A DNA stretch of 64,000 nucleotides. It comes from Roseitalea sp. MMSF_3546. GTDB lineage: Bacteria; Pseudomonadota; Alphaproteobacteria; Rhizobiales; Rhizobiaceae. The number at the start of each line of letters is the position of its first letter. The first letter of the stretch is position 1. Location: the NCBI RefSeq assembly GCF_030732865.1, contig NZ_JASHKB010000008.1, forward strand, positions 93,659 to 157,658, read 5' to 3'. The translations under genes were made by a program, and so were the position numbers. The notes under the pieces are model-generated. The model searched no databases. It worked only from the letters and a program-made list of their open reading frames with translations, and was not told where the DNA came from. Shown one piece after another: positions 1 to 8,335 of the stretch.

Positions 1-320
1 CCCGCTCGGTGGCGGGCACCATCTTCGCCGACGGCAAGCCGCGCTTCATCCAGATCAAGGGCATCCATCTAGACGCGGAGATCGGCCGCAACATGGTCTA
101 TACGACAAACAACGACGTGCCGGGCATCATCGGCATTCTGGGCACGACCTTCGGCGAGAACGGCGTGAACATCGCCAACTTCCAGCTCGGCCGCAATCGG
201 CCCGGCGGCGACGCGATCGCGCTGTTGTATGTCGACGAACCGGTTCGGCAGCACGTGCTCGACCAGGTGCGCCAGTATCCGGAAATCCTGTCGGCCAAGC
301 CGCTGGTCTTCGATGTGTGA
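1..320 (+). CDS. serA: D-3-phosphoglycerate dehydrogenase, C-terminal part
   Basis: The reading frame is open from the first base, so only the 3' end of the gene is in the window. The visible 105 or so residues form the C-terminal ACT regulatory domain, with the typical NDVPGIIGILGTTFGENGVN turn followed by NIANFQLGR. In the family this domain follows an intervening domain and the NAD-binding catalytic core, and the enzyme oxidises 3-phosphoglycerate at the start of serine synthesis. The protein ends PLVFDV. The catalytic part lies upstream and cannot be judged. The position before purA fits Rhizobiales gene order. Confidence 0.9.
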   Translation, partial: RSVAGTIFADGKPRFIQIKGIHLDAEIGRNMVYTTNNDVPGIIGILGTTFGENGVNIANFQLGRNRPGGDAIALLYVDEPVRQHVLDQVRQYPEILSAKPLVFDV

Positions 321-399
321 TCCGTGTTCGACCGGCGAACCTTGCCTTCACAGGGACTGATCGATTGCCGGGGCATTGCGCGCGCTGTATGATGGCGCC

Positions 400-690
400 A
401 TGATCGAAGTGCGCAAGACGGCGGTCTTCGAAAAATGGTACGCCGGCTTGCGCGATGTTCAAGCGAGGGTCCGGATCGATGCCCGGATCGATCGCATCGG
501 CCTTGGCAACTTCGGAGATGCCAAGTCGGTGGGATCGGGGGTGATGGAGTTGCGGCTCACGTTCGGACCCGGCTATCGGCTCTACTTCACGCGCCGACAC
601 GGCAAGGCCGTCGTGCTCTTGTGTGGCGGTGACAAGGGATCCCAGCGCAGTGACATCGAGATGGCGAAGCGGCTAGCAAAGGAGCTCTGA
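400..690 (+). CDS. HigB/RelE-superfamily toxin (HI1419/Gp49-like)
   Basis: A 96-residue protein starting MIEVRKTAVF with the fold signature of the RelE/ParE-type toxins in the phage Gp49-like (HI1419) family: a charged N-terminal helix pair (FEKWYAGLRDVQARVRIDARI), then GPGYRLYFTRRHGK and LLCGGDKGSQRSDIEMAKRL. Family members are ribosome-dependent mRNA interferases. I chose the ATG at 400 rather than the TTG at 376 because family proteins begin near this point. The stop codon is immediately followed by the antitoxin ATG, so toxin comes first, as is usual for this family. The function is inferred from family resemblance only. Confidence 0.85.
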   Translation: MIEVRKTAVFEKWYAGLRDVQARVRIDARIDRIGLGNFGDAKSVGSGVMELRLTFGPGYRLYFTRRHGKAVVLLCGGDKGSQRSDIEMAKRLAKEL

Positions 691-975
691 ATGGTCCTGG
701 AAACCACCCGGTGGGATACGGCAGAAAATCTCCGGTCGCCTGAATATGTTGCGGCCTATCTCGAAGTGGTGTTCGAAGAGGGCGATCCGGCACATATTGC
801 GCTGGCGCTCGACAACGTGGCTCGCTCCGAGGGGCTCGCCGAGATCGCCCGCAAGGCCGGGGTGTCCCGCGAGGAGCTTGCCGCGGCGCTGACCGACGAT
901 GGCGACCCCAGATTGAGCACGTTCATCGGCGTGATGAAGGCGCTCGGTCTGCGAATCGTCGCTGAGGCCGCCTGA
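691..975 (+). CDS. Addiction-module antidote protein (HI1420/HigA-like)
   Basis: A 94-residue protein of the HI1420-type antidote family. The N-terminal part (ENLRSPEYVAAYLEVVFEEG) is characteristic, followed by an XRE-like helix-turn-helix around residues 45-90 (LAEIARKAGVSREEL ... STFIGVMKALGL). It should bind and neutralise the toxin encoded directly upstream and repress the pair's promoter. The ATG abuts the toxin stop with no gap, so translation is coupled. The pair sits between serA and a convergent EamA gene. Confidence 0.85.
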   Translation: MVLETTRWDTAENLRSPEYVAAYLEVVFEEGDPAHIALALDNVARSEGLAEIARKAGVSREELAAALTDDGDPRLSTFIGVMKALGLRIVAEAA

Positions 976-979
976 ATAG

Positions 980-998
980 CCGGCCCGTCCGGGGCCGG
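980..998. terminator. Hairpin between convergent genes
   Basis: A 7-bp perfect GC stem (CCGGCCC/GGGCCGG, loop GTCCG) lies in the 30-base gap between the antidote gene and the convergent EamA gene. There is no U-tract on either strand, so intrinsic termination is only possible. Confidence 0.35.
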
Positions 999-1005
999 GC
1001 GATCG

Positions 1006-1935
1006 CTACTTGCCCGGTGGCCGGGCGGCGGAGGCCCTGCGCTCGGCCAGCCAGATGCCGCCGATCACCAGAACCATGGCAAGGGCATGGTGCAGCCCGA
1101 ACACCTCGCCCAGGATGGCGATCGCCAGCAGCGTGCCGAGCACGGGCACCAGGTTGACGAACAGCCCGGCCCGGTTCGAGCCGATCATGTCGACGCCGCC
1201 AATGTAGAAGACCTGGGCGATGATCGCGGGAAAGATCGCCGCATAAAGGATGACCAGCCAGCCCTGCGCGGTGGGCGCGATGCCCTGCGGCGAGCGCAAC
1301 TCGATGAAGGCGAAGGGGAAGGAGACGACCATCGCCGAAAAGGCCATGACGACCATCATCGTCTTCCAGTGCAGTTCGGGCTTGTAGCGCAGGCCGACCG
1401 AATAGCCCGCATAGACCAGGCAGGCGAGCAGCATGAACGCGTCGCCCCGGTTGATCTCGAGGGCGAGCAGGCGCGCCAGGCTGCCATTGGAGGCAACCAT
1501 GGCCACGCCGACGAGCGACATGACGAAGCCGACCATCTGGCCGGGCGTCACCCGCATCCTGAAGATCAGGAAGTTCAGGATGAAGATGAACATCGGGATG
1601 GCCGCCTGCTCGATGGCGATGTTGATCGCCGATGTATGGTTGGCGGCGACGTAGAACAGCACGTTGAACGTCGCAAATCCGGTCGCGCCGTAGGCGAACA
1701 GCGGCGGCAGGCGCGGCAGGGCGGCATGGCGTTCGCGCCAGAACTGGCGGCCGCCAATGGCCAGCATGATCGAAAAGGCGATCACCCAGCGCAGAGCCGT
1801 CAGCGTCATCGGCGAGACCTCGCCCACGGCCAGCTTGCCGGCCACCGCATTGCCTCCCCAGAACAGGGAGGTGAAGAAGAGCAGGACATAGGCGAACTGG
1901 GACCCGGCGGGCGCGGGCTTGCGGGCGGCTGACAT
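1006..1935 (-). CDS. EamA/DMT-superfamily transporter
   Basis: A 309-residue integral membrane protein with about ten hydrophobic segments arranged as two EamA repeats. Segment one begins FAYVLLFFTSLFWGGNAVAG, a typical EamA opening with the conserved FWG. The second repeat starts near GDAFMLLACLVYAGYSVGLR. Such proteins export or import small metabolites across the inner membrane, and the substrate cannot be predicted. The start at 1935 (MSAARKP) is preferred over the in-frame ATG at 1968, because the extra 11 residues are polar and not typical. It is convergent with the toxin-antitoxin pair and divergent from purA. Confidence 0.85.
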   Translation of the reverse strand: MSAARKPAPAGSQFAYVLLFFTSLFWGGNAVAGKLAVGEVSPMTLTALRWVIAFSIMLAIGGRQFWRERHAALPRLPPLFAYGATGFATFNVLFYVAANHTSAINIAIEQAAIPMFIFILNFLIFRMRVTPGQMVGFVMSLVGVAMVASNGSLARLLALEINRGDAFMLLACLVYAGYSVGLRYKPELHWKTMMVVMAFSAMVVSFPFAFIELRSPQGIAPTAQGWLVILYAAIFPAIIAQVFYIGGVDMIGSNRAGLFVNLVPVLGTLLAIAILGEVFGLHHALAMVLVIGGIWLAERRASAARPPGK

Positions 1936-2106
1936 GGCGTCTCCGGCTGATCGGCGGCTGGCGCCCACGCCATGACCCGTGGCCCCCCGGTATTTCCAGG
2001 GAAAAAACCGGCCGCTGACATGGTTGCCGCTTGCGGCTATCGCACTTTCGCCGCAGCAGGGCTATAGACGCCGCGAAAAAGGGCTGAAGGCTGGGGAGTA
2101 TCGTGC

Positions 2107-3405
2107 ATGGCCAACGTCGTGGTCGTCGGCTCGCAATGGGGCGACGAGGGCAAGGGCAAGATCGTCGACTGGCTGTCGGAGCGCGCCGATGTCGTGGTGC
2201 GGTTCCAGGGCGGGCACAATGCCGGCCATACGCTGGTGGTCGATGGCAAGACCTACAAGCTCTCGCTGCTGCCTTCGGGCGTTGTCCGGGGCGGCAAGAT
2301 GAGCGTGATCGGCAATGGCGTGGTGTTCGACCCGCACGCCTTCGTCGACGAACTGGACCGGCTGCGCGGTCAGGGCGTGGCGATCACGCCGGACAATCTG
2401 CGCATTGCCGAGAACACCGCGCTGATCCTTTCGGTGCATCGCGAACTGGACGGGCTGCGCGAGGACGCCGCCTCCAATTCGGGCACAAGGATCGGCACGA
2501 CGCGGCGCGGCATCGGGCCGGCCTATGAGGACAAGGTCGGCCGCCGCGCCATCCGCGTGATGGACCTCAAGAACCTCGACAGCCTCGGCGCCAAGGTGGA
2601 CCGCCTGCTGACACACCACAACGCGCTCCGGCGCGGGCTGGGCCAGCCCGAGATCGGCCATGGCGACATAATGGAGGAACTGTCGAGCGTGGCCGAGGCG
2701 ATCCTGCCCTATGTCGACAAGGTCTGGAAGGTGCTCGACGAGAAGCGCCGCGCCGGGGCCCGCATCCTGTTCGAGGGTGCCCAGGGCACGTTTCTGGACA
2801 TCGATCACGGCACCTATCCGTTCGTGACCTCGTCGAACACCGTCGCCGGGCAGGCGGCGACCGGGGCGGGGCTCGGACCCGGCGCGATCGGCTATGTGCT
2901 GGGCATCACCAAGGCCTATACGACGCGCGTCGGCGAGGGGCCGTTCCCGACCGAGCAGGACAATGCGGTCGGTCGGCATCTGGGCGAGCGCGGGCACGAG
3001 TTCGGCGTCGTCACGGGCCGCAAGCGCCGCTGCGGGTGGTTCGACGCGGTGATGGTGCGCCAGGCGGTGGCGGTCAACGGCATCACCGGCATCGCGCTGA
3101 CCAAGCTCGACGTGCTCGACGGCATGGAGCAGATCCGGGTCTGCGTGGGCTATGAACTCGATGGCGAGCGGATCGATTACCTGCCCGGCAGCCAGGGCGC
3201 GCAGGCGCGCCTCGAGCCGGTCTACGAGACGCTCGAGGGCTGGCAGGGCACCACCGCCGGCGCGCGCTCGTGGAACGATCTTCCCGCCCAGGCGGTCAAA
3301 TATGTCCGCCATATCGAAGAACTGATCGGCGCACCGGTGGCGCTGTTGTCGACATCGCCGGAGCGCGACGACACCATACTTGTGACCGACCCGTTTCAAG
3401 TCTAG
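2107..3405 (+). CDS. purA: Adenylosuccinate synthetase
   Basis: A 432-residue protein matching the usual PurA length. The GTP-binding P-loop is [12 protein letters not shown] near residues 13-24, followed by GGHNAGHT and the IMP-contact segment [13 protein letters not shown]. The GTP/Asp-binding region and C-terminal [14 protein letters not shown] with STSPERDD are all present. The enzyme joins aspartate to IMP with GTP hydrolysis, the first committed step to AMP. The ATG at 2107 is preceded by a GGGGAG ribosome binding site. It is followed 39 bases later by a membrane-anchored hypothetical gene in the same direction. Confidence 0.97.
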   Translation: MANVVVVGSQWGDEGKGKIVDWLSERADVVVRFQGGHNAGHTLVVDGKTYKLSLLPSGVVRGGKMSVIGNGVVFDPHAFVDELDRLRGQGVAITPDNLRIAENTALILSVHRELDGLREDAASNSGTRIGTTRRGIGPAYEDKVGRRAIRVMDLKNLDSLGAKVDRLLTHHNALRRGLGQPEIGHGDIMEELSSVAEAILPYVDKVWKVLDEKRRAGARILFEGAQGTFLDIDHGTYPFVTSSNTVAGQAATGAGLGPGAIGYVLGITKAYTTRVGEGPFPTEQDNAVGRHLGERGHEFGVVTGRKRRCGWFDAVMVRQAVAVNGITGIALTKLDVLDGMEQIRVCVGYELDGERIDYLPGSQGAQARLEPVYETLEGWQGTTAGARSWNDLPAQAVKYVRHIEELIGAPVALLSTSPERDDTILVTDPFQV

Positions 3406-3444
3406 GTTCGTTGACTGCAACGGCTCGCATAGCGGATTGAATTC

Positions 3445-4830
3445 ATGGCAGATTTTGCTGCGATTCTGGAAAAGGCCCTCGACAAGATGGGCGAGACGAC
3501 GCCGGAAACGCGCGCCAAGGTCTACGAGAAGGCGCGGCAGACCGTGCGACGCCAGATCGACGCCATGGCCGAACGGCCGCCCCAGGCGGCGATCGACCGT
3601 CAGTTCGCCAAGCTCGAGGACGCCATCGCCGAGACCGAGGCCCGCTATGCCGAGGCCGAGCCGGCGACACAGGGCGCCGGTGCGGACGATAGCAGCGATG
3701 CCGACGAGGCCGCCGACGCGCTGTTCGGCCACGGGCGCAACGAGCCGGGCGCGCCCGGTCTTTACGCCGAACCCGCGATCGGCGCGGCCGGCGTTCCCGA
3801 TCCGCCGCGCGTCGATGTGGCCGGCGAGATGCCCGTTGCCGCCAATGACGCCGACGAAACGGAAAAGAGCGGCGGCGGGCTGGGATGGCTGCTGCCGACG
3901 CTTGGCGCGCTGGCGCTGATCGCGGCCATCGCGGTGGGCTATTTCATCTTCGTGGTCCAGGGCGGGGACGGCATCGAGACCGCGACCGGCTCGCAGCCGG
4001 CAACCGAAACGGCGGCCGACGGTGCCGGGCCCGCGCGCACGGTCGAACCGGTCGAGCCGACCGAACCGGTGACCGAGACGGTGGACGCCGGCCGCAATGG
4101 CGAGACGGTCGAGAAGTTCACCCAGCGGCTCACCGAGGACGGCCGGGAGATCGACGAAGGTCCGGCGGAAGGCTCGACCAGCGTCGGCGAGGGAAGTTCG
4201 GTGGCCGGGCAGACGGCGCTGCTGGACAACGACGCCCAGTCTCAGGGTCAGACCGGAGAGGCAGACATTCCGGTGGGCCAGCGCACGATCTTCTATGAGG
4301 AGCGCACCAGCACCGAGGCCGGTACGGCCATGCAGGGCGCGACGATCTGGTCGGTGAGCCAGGAGTCGCCCGGCGGCGATCTGCCGCTCGAGCCGGCGAT
4401 CAAGGCGGAATCGACGATCCCGGACCTTGGCCTCAATCTGGAGCTGACCATTCGGCGCAACGGCGACGGAACCTTCCCGGCAAGCCACATCATCGAGTTG
4501 TTCTTCACCGTGCCGGAGACGTTTGACGGGCGCGGCATTGCCGACGTTCAGCGGATCACCTTCAAGGACACCGAGCAGGATCCCGGCAGCGCGCTGATCG
4601 CCGTGCCGGCGCCGCTCGACACCAACATCTTCCTGATCGCGCTCACCGACGCGCAGACCGCCGTCGACACCAATGTCGCGCTGATGCGCAGCCAGGGCTG
4701 GATCGACATCCCGATGCAGTACGTCACCGGCCGGCGGGCGCTGATAACGCTGGAAAAGGGCATTGCCGGCGAACGCGTCTTCACCGAGGTGTTCAACGCC
4801 TGGCAGGAAAACCCGCTGCCGGACGGATAG
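3445..4830 (+). CDS. Membrane-anchored hypothetical protein downstream of purA
   Basis: A 461-residue protein with a short helical N-terminal domain (about 1-70; ETTPETRAKVYEKARQTVRR), an acidic linker, and one transmembrane helix near residues 148-172 (WLLPTLGALALIAAIAVGYF). A Glu/Thr/Pro-rich spacer follows to about residue 240. The C-terminal domain of roughly 220 residues is globular and probably periplasmic, with repeats of beta-type sequence (GTFPASHIIELFFTVP). Proteins of this layout sit next to purA and rpoH in many Rhizobiales and are of unknown function. Nothing catalytic is visible. It is convergent with rpoH. Confidence 0.75.
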   Translation: MADFAAILEKALDKMGETTPETRAKVYEKARQTVRRQIDAMAERPPQAAIDRQFAKLEDAIAETEARYAEAEPATQGAGADDSSDADEAADALFGHGRNEPGAPGLYAEPAIGAAGVPDPPRVDVAGEMPVAANDADETEKSGGGLGWLLPTLGALALIAAIAVGYFIFVVQGGDGIETATGSQPATETAADGAGPARTVEPVEPTEPVTETVDAGRNGETVEKFTQRLTEDGREIDEGPAEGSTSVGEGSSVAGQTALLDNDAQSQGQTGEADIPVGQRTIFYEERTSTEAGTAMQGATIWSVSQESPGGDLPLEPAIKAESTIPDLGLNLELTIRRNGDGTFPASHIIELFFTVPETFDGRGIADVQRITFKDTEQDPGSALIAVPAPLDTNIFLIALTDAQTAVDTNVALMRSQGWIDIPMQYVTGRRALITLEKGIAGERVFTEVFNAWQENPLPDG

Positions 4831-4863
4831 CGGCGCTTCGGACCCGAATGCGGCCAGGCAAGA

Positions 4864-4887
4864 GCCCCGACGTCATGACGCCGGGGC
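4864..4887. terminator. Inverted repeat between the hypothetical gene and rpoH
   Basis: A near-perfect palindrome: GCCCCG, A, CGTC, AT, GACG, C, CGGGGC, with one A/C mismatch. It is centred in the 111-base gap between two convergent genes and can form the same stem in either transcript. There is no clear U-run, so it is a possible bidirectional terminator or mRNA 3' end stabiliser. Confidence 0.45.
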
Positions 4888-4941
4888 CGTGCCTGATGGA
4901 ATCGGCATGTGCCGAAAGTGACGGCCGGCGCAGGCCGCCGG

Positions 4942-5853
4942 TCAGCCGGCGTGCTCGAGCTGTCGCGGGCCGGCTTCGAGTTCGGCCGCGGCGGCGACCA
5001 TGGCCGCCTGGACCTTTTCGAAAGCACGAACCTCGATCTGGCGAACGCGCTCGCGCGAGATGTCGAACTCGCCCGACAGCTCCTCGAGCGTCAACGGTTC
5101 TTCGGCCAGACGGCGTGCCTGGAAGATGCGCTTTTCGCGGTCATTGAGCACGTCCATGGCCTGGCGCAGCATGGCGCGCCGGTGATCGAGTTCGTCTTCC
5201 TCGATCAGCATGTCCTCGGCGCTTTCGCCTTCATCGACAAGCCAATCCTGCCACTGGCCGCTTTCGCCCTCGGCCGCGCGCACCGGCGCGTTCAGCGAGG
5301 CATCGCCCGAAAGACGCTGGTTCATCGAACGGACATCGTCCTCGGACACCTGCAGGTCGGTGGCGATCTTCTGGACCTGGTCGTCATTGAGATCGCTGTC
5401 GCCGAGCGCCTGAATGCGGCTCTTGGCCTTGCGCAGATTGAAGAACAGCCGCTTCTGATTGGCGGTCGTGCCCATCTTGACGAGGCTCCACGAGCGCAGG
5501 ACGTATTCCTGGATCGAGGCCTTGATCCACCACATCGCATAGGTGGCAAGGCGAAATCCGCGCTCGGGATCGAACTTCTTGACGGCCTGCATCAGGCCGA
5601 CATTGCCTTCGGAGATGACCTCGCCCATGGGCAGGCCGTAACCGCGATAGCCCATGGCGATCTTGGCCACCAGGCGCAGATGCGAGGTGACGAGCTGATG
5701 CGCCGCATCGGTGTCGCCATGCTCCTGATAGCGCTTGGCCAGCATGTATTCCTGGTCAGGCTGAAGCATGGGAAAGCGCCGGATCTCTTCCATGTAGCGG
5801 GCGAGGCCGCCACTGCCTCCGGCAAGGCTCGGCAAAGTGTTTTCCTGGGCCAT
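4942..5853 (-). CDS. rpoH: RNA polymerase sigma-32 (heat-shock) factor
   Basis: A 303-residue sigma-70-family protein of the RpoH class. Region 2 reads GNVGLMQAVKKFDPERGFRL then TYAMWWIKASIQEYVLRSW. The RpoH box, which separates this class from other sigmas, is NQKRLFFNLRKAKSRI. Region 4 ends with the helix-turn-helix LTLEELSGEFDISRERVRQI. It directs RNA polymerase to heat-shock promoters. I chose the ATG at 5853 (MAQENTLPSL) because a GAGAAGGGG ribosome binding site sits just upstream; the longer ORF adds an atypical 25-residue leader. Rhizobiales often have two RpoH paralogues, and which one this is cannot be told here. Confidence 0.95.
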   Translation of the reverse strand: MAQENTLPSLAGGSGGLARYMEEIRRFPMLQPDQEYMLAKRYQEHGDTDAAHQLVTSHLRLVAKIAMGYRGYGLPMGEVISEGNVGLMQAVKKFDPERGFRLATYAMWWIKASIQEYVLRSWSLVKMGTTANQKRLFFNLRKAKSRIQALGDSDLNDDQVQKIATDLQVSEDDVRSMNQRLSGDASLNAPVRAAEGESGQWQDWLVDEGESAEDMLIEEDELDHRRAMLRQAMDVLNDREKRIFQARRLAEEPLTLEELSGEFDISRERVRQIEVRAFEKVQAAMVAAAAELEAGPRQLEHAG

Positions 5854-6000
5854 GATATGCACCCCTTCTCCCTTGTTTGCTCCCACGACATTGCGGCGAG
5901 CAGAAGGCGCGCACGCCATATCATGCACGTACGCGCCTCATCCGGTTTCGTTCGGATTTGGTGAATAAATGGTTATCGGCGCCAGTGGTTTCAAGTGCGC

Positions 6001-7041
6001 TCAGATTCGGCGCAATTGCGCGACGACTTGCGCCATGTCCCGGGGCAATGGGGCGCGGAACGTCATGATCTCGCCGGTTTCGGGGTGGGCGAGCGTCAGA
6101 AGCCCGGCGTGCAGGGCCTGCCGGCCGAGCTCGGCGACGCTGGCCGCGGCCGGACCGGGCAGGGCGCGCGCCTTGCTTGCATGGGAGGCGCCGTAAAGGC
6201 CGTCGCCGAGGACGGGATGGCCGATATGGGCCATGTGCACGCGGATCTGGTGCGTGCGGCCGGTCTCCAGGCGACACTCGACCAGGCAGGCGACCGGCGC
6301 TTCGGCCGGGCCGAAACGCTCGACAACGGCGTAATGCGTCGCCGCGCGGCGGGCATCGGGCTGGCCTTCGGACACCACGGCCTGCTTCTTGCGGTCGGTG
6401 CGCGAACGGCCCAGATGGGTGGCGATGGTGCCCCGCATGCGGTCCGGCGCACCCCAGACGAGCGCCCGGTAGACGCGCTGCATGGGGCCGGTCCGGCCAT
6501 GGTCGGCGAACTGGGCGGCCAGGCTTTGGTGGGCGGAATCGGTCTTGGCGGCGACCATGACGCCGGTCGTGTCCTTGTCGAGGCGGTGCACGATGCCGGG
6601 CCGGCGCACGCCCCCGATCCCCGAAAGACTGTCACCGCAATGGTGGATCAGCGCATTGACCAGCGTGCCGTCGCGATTGCCGGCAGCGGGATGGACGACC
6701 ATGCCGGCGGGCTTGTCGATGACGATGATGGCGGCGTCTTCGTACAGCACATCCAGAGCGATGGCCTGGCCTTCGGGCGCCGCGTCGGCCGGTTCGGGCA
6801 GGCAAAGGCTCGCCCGGTCGCCGGCGGCGATGCGGCGCCTGGTCTGGCGGACGACCTGGTCGTTCAGCGTGACCGCGCCCGCTTCGATCAGGCTCTTGAT
6901 GCGGCTGCGCGATACGGCGCCGCCGAGACCGGCGGCAAGCCATCGGTCCAGGCGCTCGCCCGCATCGGCGGGCGTGGCGATGACGTCTTTTCTTTTGGCG
7001 CGATCGTCTGTAGGGCTCGGCACGTCTGCAATGACCGGCAT
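6001..7041 (-). CDS. rluD: 23S rRNA pseudouridine synthase, RluD family
   Basis: A 346-residue protein with an N-terminal S4 RNA-binding domain (ERLDRWLAAGLGGAVSRSRI) and the RluA/RluD catalytic domain. The catalytic aspartate is in GIVHRLDKDTTGVMV, and ETGRTHQIRVHMAHIGHP is the other family hallmark. These enzymes isomerise uridines in 23S rRNA, typically at helix 69. The first 20 residues are variable, so the exact start is uncertain. It is divergent from the short DUF6476-type gene, as is common next to rpoH in this order of bacteria. Confidence 0.92.
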   Translation of the reverse strand: MPVIADVPSPTDDRAKRKDVIATPADAGERLDRWLAAGLGGAVSRSRIKSLIEAGAVTLNDQVVRQTRRRIAAGDRASLCLPEPADAAPEGQAIALDVLYEDAAIIVIDKPAGMVVHPAAGNRDGTLVNALIHHCGDSLSGIGGVRRPGIVHRLDKDTTGVMVAAKTDSAHQSLAAQFADHGRTGPMQRVYRALVWGAPDRMRGTIATHLGRSRTDRKKQAVVSEGQPDARRAATHYAVVERFGPAEAPVACLVECRLETGRTHQIRVHMAHIGHPVLGDGLYGASHASKARALPGPAAASVAELGRQALHAGLLTLAHPETGEIMTFRAPLPRDMAQVVAQLRRI

Positions 7042-7071
7042 GTTTCAGGCCGAACGCACAATAGGAAGCCG

Positions 7072-7428
7072 ATGAACCAATTGCCACCCGAGCTGACCGA
7101 GGAAGCGCCGCTCGATCCGGCGGCCGAGCGGGTGCGCCGCAAGATGGTGCGTCTGCTGGCCGTGTCGATCGGGATCATGTTCATCGGCATCTTCGCCGTG
7201 CTCGGGACCATCGTCTGGCAGATGAGCGAGGCCGCCACGCCCGGCATCGCCACCGGCACGCTGACAGTGCCCGCCGGCTTCTCGGTGGTCGAGACGGCGA
7301 TCGGCACGGACACGATCGCGCTGCGCGGCACCGATCCGGACGGCCGCATGCGGGTGCTGCTCTTCGATGCCGATGACGGAACCGCCGTGGGCGCCTTCGC
7401 CATCGGCGCGGGCGAGGACGCGGACTGA
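7072..7428 (+). CDS. DUF6476-type small membrane protein
   Basis: A 118-residue protein with one transmembrane helix near residues 25-48 (RLLAVSIGIMFIGIFAVLGT) and a periplasmic domain of about 70 residues of beta character (VPAGFSVVETAIGTDTIALR). It matches the small protein encoded divergently from rluD in Rhizobiales, classed as DUF6476, of unknown role. I placed the start at the ATG at 7072, 30 bases from the rluD start codon, because the long in-frame extension upstream is only the shadow of rluD. Confidence 0.75.
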   Translation: MNQLPPELTEEAPLDPAAERVRRKMVRLLAVSIGIMFIGIFAVLGTIVWQMSEAATPGIATGTLTVPAGFSVVETAIGTDTIALRGTDPDGRMRVLLFDADDGTAVGAFAIGAGEDAD

Positions 7429-7450
7429 CCGCAAGTCCGGCCGGGCCCGT

Positions 7451-8194
7451 TCAGAACCCGTAGTCGAGCTTCGACATGGCGATCGCCGTCTCCAGCGCCA
7501 ACTGGCCGGAGACCGCCAGCGGCACCTTGCCGGCATACATCTTGGCGGCCTTGACGGCGGCTTCGGCGAGTGCGGCCTGGGCGAGGGTCTCCGCCCCCTC
7601 GGTCGCCTGCAGGCAGGTCACCGTGCTCTGCCAGAGCATCATCAGCAATGTCTGCGGCGGGATCTGCGGGATGAACCTGTCGGCCACGGTGTAGTCGGGA
7701 TAGCGCGGCGAATCGATGGCCATGAAATTGTGCTGGATCATCGCATTGACCTGCGGCAGCCAGTCGGCGCCGGAGGCCAACATGCACGGCACGAAGGTCG
7801 AGGCGAAACTCGGCCCGGTCATGTCGTGGACATGACGGTCCACATGGGCCGAGACGACAACCCCCGGACGCCGGATTCCGCGCGGCGTGGCGAAATCGTC
7901 GGCAAGGTGTCCGGCGGCGATCTGCCGATGCACGATCCAGCGGGCGCTGTAACCGGCAAGCGCACCGAAGGCGGCGATGAAACTTGCAGGATCGATCCCC
8001 TTCGGACCATCGAGGGACCGCGAAACAAGCTGGAAGATCTGATTGGTCAGGCAACTGACTTTGTCAGCTTCGGCGCGTCTTGCCGGTGCGAAGCGCACCG
8101 TTTCGCCCCATGCGGGCGAAGCGGCCGGCACGCCGACCGGCGCCGTCGGCACGGCGACAGGAATGATCGTATTCAACGCAGTCATCGGCCCCAT
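7451..8194 (-). CDS. Hypothetical protein, 247 aa
   Basis: I do not recognise this protein. It has a Pro/Ala/Val-rich N-terminus without a convincing signal peptide, then a largely alpha-helical body (SCLTNQIFQLVSRSLDG; FIAAFGALAGYSARWIVHRQ; LAQAALAEAAVKAAKMYAGK). Codon use matches the neighbours and the frame excludes stops over its whole length, so it is probably real. It is divergent from the hybrid histidine kinase gene across a 141-base promoter region, so the two might be co-regulated. An AAAGGGAC ribosome binding site lies before the ATG at 8194. Confidence 0.65.
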   Translation of the reverse strand: MGPMTALNTIIPVAVPTAPVGVPAASPAWGETVRFAPARRAEADKVSCLTNQIFQLVSRSLDGPKGIDPASFIAAFGALAGYSARWIVHRQIAAGHLADDFATPRGIRRPGVVVSAHVDRHVHDMTGPSFASTFVPCMLASGADWLPQVNAMIQHNFMAIDSPRYPDYTVADRFIPQIPPQTLLMMLWQSTVTCLQATEGAETLAQAALAEAAVKAAKMYAGKVPLAVSGQLALETAIAMSKLDYGF

Positions 8195-8335
8195 GTCCCT
8201 TTGTCGAAACCGGCGCGATGATAGCGCGGAAAGCGAAAAGGCCGCCTAAGCGAATGTTTACAATTTGATGGAAGACTTGAGCCGAAGGGCCAAAGTGAAC
8301 GAGATGTGAACGCTTGAGGCTGGCGGGGCGGTCAG

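Noticed and set aside
2062..4488. 808-residue open frame on the minus strand opposite purA and the downstream gene
   Set aside because: purA on the plus strand is unmistakable over the same bases. The antisense frame is Arg/His/Ala-rich low-complexity sequence typical of high-GC shadows.
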